Source: Anaerolineales bacterium (GTDB taxonomy: Bacteria > Chloroflexota > Anaerolineae > Anaerolineales > Villigracilaceae). Taken from it: 64,000 nucleotides of DNA. Of this stretch, positions 54,842 through 62,234 are shown piece after piece (position 1 is the stretch's first letter; the number at the start of each line of letters is the position of its first letter). A program made the translations under genes and the position numbers. The stretch lies in contig JAEURJ010000023.1 of assembly GCA_016789305.1 (NCBI GenBank), positions 186,001 through 250,000 of the forward strand, in the 5' to 3' direction. The notes beneath the pieces are model-generated. The model worked only from the letters and a program-made list of their open reading frames with translations. It did no database searches and was not told where the DNA came from.

Positions 54842-55843
54842 ATGAAACTCGATGCCGCACTTCCCCCTGTTCCGTTGAAGGATGTCCCAGCAATTGCAAA
54901 GGCTGCTGAAGAGACCGGCTTTGCCGCCTTGTGGACTCAGGAAACCCAGCATGACCCGTTTTTGCCATGCACTTTGATGGCTGAACATTCATCGAAAATG
55001 GATTTCGGCACGGCAATTGCCGTTTCATTTGCAAGATCACCGGCCAATCTCGCCTACACCGCATGGGACTTGGCCGCGCAATCCGGGGGAAGGTTCATTT
55101 TAGGGTTGGGTACGCAGGTCAAGGCGCATATCGAACGGCGATTTGGAATGTCGTGGCCTGAATCAGTAACGGGGAAACTGCGCGAGCAAATTCAAGTCAT
55201 CCGCGCGTTTTGGGATAGCTGGCAAAACGGCACGAAGCTGAATTTCCGCGGCGAGAATTACAAGATCACGTTGATGTCACCGTTTTTTAATCCGGGGGCA
55301 ATCGAGAATCCCAACATTCCAATTTATATTGCGGGTGTGAACACCGGACTTGCAAAACTTGCGGGCGAATTGTGCGAGGGATTCCATGCGCATCCTTTTA
55401 ATAGTACACGGTACATGAACGAAGTGATCCTGCCTGCGATCAAAGAAGGGTTGAATAAAGAAGGAAGAAAGAGAAAAGATATAAGCGTTTCGATGACCGC
55501 GTTCGTGGCGACCACGCCCGAAGAAGAAGGGTTCGCGCGAATGCAGGTTGCGTTTTACGCCTCCACGCCATCCTACAAATCCGTGATGGACCTGCACGGC
55601 TGGGGCGGGACCGCCGAAAAATTATCGGGTTTCGCCGCCAAAGGGGAATGGGCCGAAATGCCGATGCTCATCACCGATGAAATGTTAAATGAATTTTGTC
55701 TCATGACCACGCAGGAAAAATTATCCGAAGATTTGAAGAAACGCTATGAAGGCATTGCAGATAGGCTGACACTGTACACGCCGTTTGTGCCAGGCGAAAA
55801 GGACAAGTGGTGGCTAGGATTGGCAGAGGCTTTTAATTCATGA
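54842..55843 (+). CDS. LLM-class F420-dependent oxidoreductase
   Basis: This 333-residue TIM-barrel protein is of the luciferase-like monooxygenase family. It has ETGFAALWTQETQHDPF, GTAIAVSFARSP, LAAQSGGRFILGLGTQVKAH and the IPIYIAGVNTGLAKLAGEL region. The arrangement matches the F420-dependent TIGR03617-like subgroup common in Actinobacteria and Chloroflexota. The substrate is unknown. It overlaps the GNAT gene by 4 bases (ATGA). Confidence 0.85.
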   Translation: MKLDAALPPVPLKDVPAIAKAAEETGFAALWTQETQHDPFLPCTLMAEHSSKMDFGTAIAVSFARSPANLAYTAWDLAAQSGGRFILGLGTQVKAHIERRFGMSWPESVTGKLREQIQVIRAFWDSWQNGTKLNFRGENYKITLMSPFFNPGAIENPNIPIYIAGVNTGLAKLAGELCEGFHAHPFNSTRYMNEVILPAIKEGLNKEGRKRKDISVSMTAFVATTPEEEGFARMQVAFYASTPSYKSVMDLHGWGGTAEKLSGFAAKGEWAEMPMLITDEMLNEFCLMTTQEKLSEDLKKRYEGIADRLTLYTPFVPGEKDKWWLGLAEAFNS

Positions 55844-56736
55844 GTTCGATCACAAACCGGGTTTACAGGGATGAAAAAGATTTTCAGATCATGATCGATC
55901 TGTTAAATGAGATTCGACCAGCCGACCGGTTTAAAGAATTCCCAACGAAGGTGGACATTGAGGAAGATCTTGCGCTTGAAGAAACGTGCGCCAATATAAA
56001 ATTATGGTTTGATGAAAATAAACCCATCGGCTGGGTTTATGTGGACGATTCCAAAAACATGCATTGGGAATTAAAAAAAGAATACATTGAAACAATCGGC
56101 GCAGATATGGTGACCTGGGCTGAAGCCTGCATTCGGAACACCCTCGGAATGGGACAAAAATCCACACTTGATGCAAGCTGTCGGGAAGGCAACAAGGAAC
56201 GGCTGGCTTTCATCAGAAAGCACGGATTTCATCAAACAGATTTTGTGACAGTTGGAATGAAGCGCTCCCTCTCTGAACCCATCCCTGTTCCTGAATTGCC
56301 ACAGGGATTTTCCATTCGTTCAGTTGCAGGAACTGGAGAGGCCGAAGCAATTGCTTCCACCCACCGCGCCGCCTTTGGCACAGAATATATGACCGCCGAA
56401 AACCGCCTCATTATTATGAACACCAGCGAGTACGACCCATCTCTCGATCTCGTTGCCATCGCACCTGATGGGACCATCGCCGCCTATTGCACCTGTTCTG
56501 TCAATTCTGACAGGGAAGGCTACACCGATCCGGTTGCAACACATCCGCACTTTCAACGCTTGGGATTGGCAAAAGCTTTATTACTCCAAGGCTTGCAACT
56601 GCTGAAAGACCGCGGCATGGAATTCGCAAGCCTTGGAACAAGCAGCAGCAACATTGCCATGCAAAAAGCAGCCAAATCTGCGGGCTTTCAATTGGAATAC
56701 CGTGTATTTTGGTTCGAAAAAGAAGTTTCGAAATAA
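55840..56736 (+). CDS. GNAT acetyltransferase, two-domain
   Basis: This 298-residue protein comprises two GNAT-like halves. The N-terminal half (1-145) is degenerate and the C-terminal half contains a full acetyl-CoA site (VATHPHFQRLGLAKALL) plus GTSSSNIAMQKAAKSAGFQ. The acceptor is unknown. It is translationally coupled to the LLM oxidoreductase gene. Confidence 0.82.
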   Translation: MSSITNRVYRDEKDFQIMIDLLNEIRPADRFKEFPTKVDIEEDLALEETCANIKLWFDENKPIGWVYVDDSKNMHWELKKEYIETIGADMVTWAEACIRNTLGMGQKSTLDASCREGNKERLAFIRKHGFHQTDFVTVGMKRSLSEPIPVPELPQGFSIRSVAGTGEAEAIASTHRAAFGTEYMTAENRLIIMNTSEYDPSLDLVAIAPDGTIAAYCTCSVNSDREGYTDPVATHPHFQRLGLAKALLLQGLQLLKDRGMEFASLGTSSSNIAMQKAAKSAGFQLEYRVFWFEKEVSK

Positions 56737-56753
56737 ATTAACAAGGAGCGGGT

Positions 56754-57110
56754 ATGAGCAAAGCACTGGTCAGTTATTCGCAGGTGGATTCGGAAATTGC
56801 AGACGAGATCGTACGTACTTTATTAAAGGAAAACATCGCAATCGTCCGCGATGTGCGCGACCTCAGCTGGGGCGAATCGGTCGAGTTGAAAGTGGACAAA
56901 GGCTTCAATGAAATTTCCACAGTGCTGGTCATCATCTCGGCTGCCAGCCTAAAATCCCAGTGGATGCCATACGTCATTGGGTATGTCACAGGCAGAGGGA
57001 AAAAGGTGATCCCGTTTATCACAGACACTTCGCTTGAAATCCCTGCGGACATAAAAGGGTTGATCTGTTTTACTCAAATCAACCAGATACAGAAGTATTT
57101 TTCCGAATAG
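56754..57110 (+). CDS. Stand-alone TIR-like domain protein
   Basis: This 118-residue protein is essentially one TIR domain: ALVSYSQVDSEIADEIV (box 1), DVRDLSWGESV (BB loop), VLVIISAASLKSQW and VIPFITD. The SxW....E position that holds the catalytic Glu of NAD-cleaving TIR enzymes is Val74 here (W70 plus four). It may act as a binding or scaffold domain. AAGGAG lies 6 bases before the ATG. Neighbours are a GNAT gene and a MazG-like gene. Confidence 0.8.
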   Translation: MSKALVSYSQVDSEIADEIVRTLLKENIAIVRDVRDLSWGESVELKVDKGFNEISTVLVIISAASLKSQWMPYVIGYVTGRGKKVIPFITDTSLEIPADIKGLICFTQINQIQKYFSE

Positions 57111-57146
57111 TTGTCAACTCATCACTTTATTAAGGAATCATCGATC

Positions 57147-57476
57147 ATGAATTTCAACGAGTACCAAACCAAATCACGCGCCACTGCAAAATATCCCGCC
57201 ATCGGGCACGCTGTTATTTATCCTACGCTGGGACTTGTCAACGAGGCCGGTGAAGTGGCCGGCAAGATCAAGAAGGTCTTCCGCGATAAAAGCGGCGAGA
57301 TCAGCGCCGAAACGCGTGAAGCGCTTAAAGCAGAATTGGGCGATGTGCTTTGGTATCTTGCACAAGTGGCAACCGAACTGGATCTGTCCCTGGATGAGAT
57401 CGCGGAATACAACATTGCCAAGTTACTGGATCGTCAGGCACGCGGTAAAATACAGGGCGATGGGGATAACAGGTAG
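57147..57476 (+). CDS. MazG-like nucleotide pyrophosphohydrolase
   Basis: This 109-residue protein has GLVNEAGEVAGKIKKVFRDK and LKAELGDVLWYLAQVATEL, giving the E-x-x-E/K and E-x-x-D metal-binding pattern of MazG and dUTPase-like enzymes. It would hydrolyse NTPs to NMPs. The start is ATG 57147 with AAGGA 10 bases upstream; an earlier in-frame ATG is less likely. Confidence 0.88.
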   Translation: MNFNEYQTKSRATAKYPAIGHAVIYPTLGLVNEAGEVAGKIKKVFRDKSGEISAETREALKAELGDVLWYLAQVATELDLSLDEIAEYNIAKLLDRQARGKIQGDGDNR

Positions 57477-57541
57477 AATTTGTTTTTAGCAAATAGTGCT
57501 TCGTAGAAATTCATTCGTTCGCGCAACAGGGGTGTTCTCCA

Positions 57542-57553
57542 TTTATTAATAAA
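57542..57553. promoter_or_regulatory. 12-bp perfect palindrome before the membrane GAF/HTH gene
   Basis: TTTATTAATAAA lies 14 bases before the ATG, next to GAGGAGGAG. A short AT-rich palindrome could be an operator for the HTH protein that follows. It is also short enough to occur by chance. Confidence 0.3.
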
Positions 57554-57567
57554 GGTGAGGAGGAGAA

Positions 57568-59310
57568 ATGCTATTTCAAGCGACATTATTGGTGGACCTC
57601 ATCGCCATGGCGATCTGCCTGTGGATGGCTTTTTACCTTTTCGCAAGAGGTTTCCCAAGCAAAGTCACCATGCGTGGAGCACTGCTGCTGCTTTCCTTGT
57701 CCGCTTTTTTTCTTGGTGCTTACAACAATCTGTTCACTCAAATCAGTGGCACTGCCGCATGGCGTGCCACGTTTTTAATGATCGGCATCGGCGCCTGGCA
57801 TGATGTAACACTCCAGCTGCTTCCCGTACATGTGCGCAAGCGTCATCTCCCGTGGACCATTGGAATTTACACGCTTGGGTTTGTTGCGATCACCTTATTG
57901 ATCAGCACACGCAACGCCTTCATCGGTGAGCAGGGCAACATTCTTTATGTCGCCCGCATGGGGGTCGGCCTTCCTTATGTTTTGTACGGAATCTTTGAGA
58001 TCGGCGCACTGATCGGCATTCACTACAATCTGCTTGCGCACGACAAGGTCGGATTCACTCCGCAGGGACGTTATTTTCTATTCGCATCATTATTTGCAGT
58101 GGCAGGCGTGGGATACGGGATTGTGGCACTTGCCATCTCCCCACCCATGCCGCGCATCATCCAGGACCTGATGATCTTTAGCGGCGTTTTTATGATCGGG
58201 GTGTCGGTGGCGCGCCATCAAACCTTGGTGGAACGACGAACCACGCTGCAGGATTTCCCAGTCACCAGTTTGACGATTCTGATATTCGCCTTTGCATATG
58301 CCTTAACGGCTCTGCGCCTCGAACTCCCTCTTCAACTGGTCGGCCACATTGTGGCATTCGTTGTGCTGACACATGCCCTGTACGATGTGGTACGTGAATT
58401 TCTTGAACGTTTGCGAATTCGCAATGAAGGTGCGCTGCGCAAACAATTGCGCCTGCTGGAGAACAATGTCTCTTCGGAAGATATGCTCCATTCGCGCTTG
58501 CAAAGCGGACTTGACCTGTTATGCAACACCTTGAATGCATCCAGCGGTTTTATCGCTATCAAAAGAGGAGAGGAATTTGTCGTAACGGCAAGCAGGCATT
58601 CGGTCCAGTTGGATCGGCACTTTCCTTCATCTGCTGTTTCATATGAAGATGTTTCCAATGTTCAAAACGAGCAACTCCCAAACATTATCCATTTTGCCCC
58701 AACGTTTGATGGACAAACTCAGATCGCCGTCGTGGGGCTTGGAAAACCAAAGAACAGGCTCGATTATTCGTACGGCGATCTGGAGCTGTTCTCTGAAGTG
58801 GCAGACCAGGTTGGTACGATCGTGTCATTAAGCAATTTGCAGCCTCAACTGAATCAGATCATCACCCAATCGGAGATCAACCAAAGCGAAGCAAATTTGA
58901 TCGCCGGAGAAATGCTCGATGGGATGGAAACAAATCCCGATCAGGAATTCATCAAGATCGTCGAAGATGGCCTGCGTCACCTCTCCGACTACATCGCACT
59001 GGGCCAATCACCGCTCGCCGATAAATTGGATGTACAAGCCGGCTCACATATCGAGCGCGGCAGGGAATTGCAAAAGCTGATGATGGATTCAATTGAACTT
59101 TTGCGGCCCGCTGAAAAACGTCCGGCTGAACCGCTCCCCCGCGTTTGGTATAACCATGCGGTCTTGCACGATGCCTATGTGGAAGGCGTGCCCAACCGCG
59201 AGATCATGGCGCGGCTGTATATTTCCGAGGGAACATTTAATCGCACCCGCCGCAATGCCATTCGCGGGCTGGCGCGGCTGTTGATGGAGAGAAATTCAAC
59301 AACGAAATAA
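57568..59310 (+). CDS. Membrane-tethered GAF-domain protein with C-terminal HTH
   Basis: This 580-residue protein has about eight hydrophobic spans in residues 1-280, then a GAF-like region (about 300-430, SGFIAIKRGEEFVVTASRHS) and a C-terminal helix-turn-helix (537-575: EGVPNREIMARLYISEGTFNRTRRNAIRGLARLL). The HTH resembles LuxR/sigma-4-type recognition helices. There is no kinase, REC or GGDEF domain, so it would be a one-component membrane sensor and transcription factor. GGAGGAG lies just before the ATG. A strong terminator follows. Ligand and target are unknown. Confidence 0.72.
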   Translation: MLFQATLLVDLIAMAICLWMAFYLFARGFPSKVTMRGALLLLSLSAFFLGAYNNLFTQISGTAAWRATFLMIGIGAWHDVTLQLLPVHVRKRHLPWTIGIYTLGFVAITLLISTRNAFIGEQGNILYVARMGVGLPYVLYGIFEIGALIGIHYNLLAHDKVGFTPQGRYFLFASLFAVAGVGYGIVALAISPPMPRIIQDLMIFSGVFMIGVSVARHQTLVERRTTLQDFPVTSLTILIFAFAYALTALRLELPLQLVGHIVAFVVLTHALYDVVREFLERLRIRNEGALRKQLRLLENNVSSEDMLHSRLQSGLDLLCNTLNASSGFIAIKRGEEFVVTASRHSVQLDRHFPSSAVSYEDVSNVQNEQLPNIIHFAPTFDGQTQIAVVGLGKPKNRLDYSYGDLELFSEVADQVGTIVSLSNLQPQLNQIITQSEINQSEANLIAGEMLDGMETNPDQEFIKIVEDGLRHLSDYIALGQSPLADKLDVQAGSHIERGRELQKLMMDSIELLRPAEKRPAEPLPRVWYNHAVLHDAYVEGVPNREIMARLYISEGTFNRTRRNAIRGLARLLMERNSTTK

Positions 59311-59327
59311 TGATCCGAGGATTTCTC

Positions 59328-59362
59328 AAGCTCCTGAAGGTTTTACCTTCAGGAGCTTTTTT
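59328..59362 (+). terminator. Intrinsic terminator after the membrane GAF/HTH gene
   Basis: AAGCTCCTGAAGGT pairs perfectly with ACCTTCAGGAGCTT around a TTT loop, then TTTT. It lies 18 bases after the stop. Confidence 0.9.
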
Positions 59363-59453
59363 ATTAAATCAGAAAGCTGGCGTCTTTTGGTAGTTCCTTC
59401 CCTGTCTTTGGCAGTCGGAAAATGCGAAAGTAGGGCTACCAAAGGAGTTCGCC

Positions 59454-60113
59454 ATGAAAAAAATCTTTACCGCTTTTTTGTTCATCTCCGCTTTGATCGC
59501 CGCCTGGTTATTTCGTACCCCAATGATGAACCTGCTTGGCTGGTTTGGGAATCGGGAAGCCGTTGTTCATTCGATACAACAACTCGGCCTTTGGGGGCCT
59601 GTCGTGATATTCATCCTCCTTGTTTTGCAGGTTTTCCTTGCCTTTATCCCCGGCCAGGCCCTGATGGTGGCTTGTGGATATGTGTACGGATTCTGGGTGG
59701 GATTCCTGCTTTCATGGTTCAGCTTGTTTGTCGGAGGTCAGGCCGCCTTCTTCCTCGCCAGACGCTACGGACGCCCCTTTGCCGAGCGTTGGATCTCTCC
59801 AGATGTTCTATCCAAATGGGACAAAGCTGCAAGCGGACAGGGCATTGGCTTTTTTGCACTTTCCCTCGTCCTCCCCATCTTCCCTAATGATGCGATGTGT
59901 TATGTAGCCGGGCTGGGAAAAATCCACCCCCGCCGCTTTACCATCGCCAACAGTTTGGGGCGTGGGTTGGCCTGTTTCTTCACCAGTGCAGCAGGCGCAT
60001 TTGGAAGCCAACTGGGCTGGCAGGGTTGGTTGGCTATTGCAATCGCCATTGTATTGGTTTGTCTGGGCTGGCTGGTCGTCAAAAACTTGAATCCAAAGTT
60101 TCTGATCGCATAA
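59454..60113 (+). CDS. DedA/TVP38-like membrane protein (VTT domain)
   Basis: This 219-residue protein has about five spans and the VTT-domain pattern: IPGQALMVACGYVYG, GGQAAFFLARRYGRPF and LVLPIFPNDAMCYVAGLGK (the F/P-x-x-P-D-x-x-x-Y-x-G motif). TVP38/DedA proteins scramble or transport phospholipids. It lies upstream of plsC and a GT4 enzyme, which suggests a lipid-linked operon. AAAGGAG lies 7 bases before the ATG. An 8-bp inverted repeat (TTTGGTAG at 59386-59393, CTACCAAA at 59436-59443) in the leader could mask it. Confidence 0.85.
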   Translation: MKKIFTAFLFISALIAAWLFRTPMMNLLGWFGNREAVVHSIQQLGLWGPVVIFILLVLQVFLAFIPGQALMVACGYVYGFWVGFLLSWFSLFVGGQAAFFLARRYGRPFAERWISPDVLSKWDKAASGQGIGFFALSLVLPIFPNDAMCYVAGLGKIHPRRFTIANSLGRGLACFFTSAAGAFGSQLGWQGWLAIAIAIVLVCLGWLVVKNLNPKFLIA

Positions 60114-60123
60114 GGAGGAAGCC

Positions 60124-60807
60124 ATGATCACATCCATTCAACTGTCTCGATTTGTTCTGAAATCCTATTTCACACTCTTCAATCGCAGTTTCGATGTCAA
60201 TCAGAATTTTCAATTACCCGATGGGCCGAAGATCATTGCAATGAATCACACCCCCGGCTTTGATCCACTCTACCTGCCTTTTATTCTCAAAGACACACCT
60301 CATTTTCTTTTACAGGATGGCATGTTCAAAATCCCATTCATTGGCTGGATGCTCAAAGAATCGGGCCAGATCCCCGTTTATCGTGGAACAGATCGGGCAA
60401 AGGAAGCAAAGGAACAGGCTTGTGCCATCCTGCGGTCAGGCGGAACAATTGCCATCTTCCCCGAAGGAAAAGATGTGGAATTGGGAAAACGCATCCCAGC
60501 CAAAACCGGTGTTGTACGAATGGCTTTGGAAACAGGAGCACCGATCATCCCGCTCGGCTTGTACACGCCAAAACACAACCTCACTCCGCTTCATTTTCAA
60601 TGGCAGGGAAGCCTGCGCTGTGGCGCATGGCAATTCTCAGGAAAAAGCTATATGCGCATTGGAAATGCGTGGATGCCGAATGCACAGTCGGAGATTCATG
60701 AGCAGACCGAAGAATTAATGGACCGCATCTATTCGCTCGTTTCAGAAGCAGAAAGGGAATCAAAATGCGCATCGCATACCTTACTCAACCCTATCCCCCA
60801 ATGGTGA
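60124..60807 (+). CDS. plsC: 1-acyl-sn-glycerol-3-phosphate acyltransferase
   Basis: This 227-residue PlsC-type protein has NHTPGFD (H42 and D47, the HX4D motif), FPEGKD (112-117, block III), and VRMALETGAPIIPLGL (block IV). It acylates lysophosphatidate using acyl-CoA or acyl-ACP. GGAGG lies 5 bases before the ATG. Its last 43 bases overlap the start of the next GT4 gene, so they are translated in different frames. Confidence 0.88.
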   Translation: MITSIQLSRFVLKSYFTLFNRSFDVNQNFQLPDGPKIIAMNHTPGFDPLYLPFILKDTPHFLLQDGMFKIPFIGWMLKESGQIPVYRGTDRAKEAKEQACAILRSGGTIAIFPEGKDVELGKRIPAKTGVVRMALETGAPIIPLGLYTPKHNLTPLHFQWQGSLRCGAWQFSGKSYMRIGNAWMPNAQSEIHEQTEELMDRIYSLVSEAERESKCASHTLLNPIPQW

Positions 60808-61995
60808 GCGGCGCTGCCATCGTGACAGAACAACTTGCCAGGGGGGATGGCAGTCCGCGGGCATCAAGTTCTCGTCATCGCCGCAAGCGACACAGGTCAG
60901 CCATACACGCAAACCGAACAAAACCTGACCGTGATGCGCCTCAAATCCATTCGAAATCCATTGCGCGTCAATCAACGCATCATGTTTATGCAGCGCCGTG
61001 CCGTGTTGCAAGCCTTGAACAAATTCAAGCCGGACATCATTCATGTTCACGAGCCGGTACAAATGGGGCTTGTGGGCCTCAAATACATAAAGCATGTGAA
61101 TATCCCGATCATCATGACCAGCCATCAACTCCCCTGGTTCGTGGCATCCTACATGCCGAACCTCCCGGGATTACGCACATGGATCGAGAAACTAGTATGG
61201 AGATATGCAAGAAAACTAACAATGCAATACACCACAGTCATCTCTCCAACAAAGACGATTTCCCGTATTATTGAAACAAATACAGGTGTACTTCCCAGAA
61301 CAATCAATTACGGCATCGATCTGAAAATCTTTCATCCGAACACTGCCGAACAAGAAGTCAATACCCTCCGCAGAAAATATAATATCCCGGAAAATGCACC
61401 CCTTATTCTACATACAGGCCGGCTGGATGCAGACAAACATGTCGATAAAGTTATCCTATCATCAGAGGGGGCCATAAGAAAATCAGGAACACATCTCCTC
61501 ATTGTCGGGGATGGATGTGAAAAGCCCAGGCTGGTGGAATTATGTAAATCATTGGAAATCGAAAACCATGTGCATTTCCCCGGCTTCATCTGCAATAAGG
61601 GCGAACTCGCCGCCATCTACCGGTCTTCCAATATATTTGTGATCGCGTCCGAAATCGAAACGCAGGGAATTGTCATTCTCGAAGCCATCGCCTGCGGATT
61701 GCCAATCGTAGCCGTAAATGCCGCCTGCATCCCGGAAGTCGTACATCATGGGATCAATGGATATACAACCGACCCGGGCGATATCCATGCCATGGCGAAC
61801 GCAATTGAAAAAATATTGCAAAATCCTTCCATCGCAAAATCAATGCGGGCAAAAAGTCTGTTGCTATCAAAAAGATACAACATTGAATTCTCATTTGTCC
61901 ATCATGAGGAATTCTATTATCAACTACATGAAAACAGGGAGTTCCTTCCTACATATGGATTGGAAAAATACATGCTAATGAAGCCAAACAAATAA
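60765..61995 (+). pseudogene. GT4 glycosyltransferase with a frameshift in a G6 run
   Basis: The first 25 codons (MRIAYLTQPYPPMVSGAA..., ribosome site AAAGGGA) are a perfect GT4 N-terminus but in a different frame from the rest. The reading resumes one frame later at MAVRGHQVLVIAASD. One extra G at 60841-60846 explains it: with G5 the sequence reads LARGMAVRGHQ. The donor half is intact (LILHTGRLDADKHV, IVGDGCEKP, ETQGIVILEAIACGLPIV), about 409 residues in all. The enzyme looks like a glycolipid-forming GT4 (diacylglycerol glucosyltransferase-like), in line with its plsC neighbour. The shift may be a read error, a true mutation or slippage. Confidence 0.82.
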
Positions 61996-62148
61996 TCGAA
62001 CAGAACAGCCATAAAAAAACCTAACCGTTTGGATGGGGCCGCTTTGCAGTAAGATTTCAGGCGACAGAGCGAACAGGTATGTACTGTAAAATGTCGCTTT
62101 CGGCATTAATAGCTGATATTTGGCAGCTGAAACCCAAAAGATGACCCG

Positions 62149-62185
62149 CTCCGTAAGGAAACTCTAACCTTTTTCCTACACGGAG
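62149..62185. promoter_or_regulatory. Interrupted inverted repeat in the clpC leader
   Basis: CTCCGTAAGGAAA (62149-62161) and TTTCCTACACGGAG (62172-62185) pair except for an internal mismatch or bulge. The element lies about 50 bases before clpC in a 239-base gap without another gene. It could be an operator or a leader hairpin. It does not match CtsR or CIRCE sites. Confidence 0.4.
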
Positions 62186-62234
62186 TCACCCCGCTTTTTG
62201 GTAGAATTCCCAGTAGGAATTTAGGAGACAAACT

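Noticed and set aside
56754..57476. TIR plus MazG-like pair as a phage-defence system
   Set aside because: The TIR lacks the catalytic Glu, both proteins are small single domains, and no sensor or effector gene is adjacent.
59387..59887. 166-codon frame overlapping the DedA-like gene
   Set aside because: It is an out-of-frame shadow of the DedA-like gene, which has a ribosome site and VTT motifs.
60847..61274. Continuation of the first GT4 frame after the G run
   Set aside because: After 60846 this frame translates to low-complexity sequence, while the other frame gives GT4 motifs.
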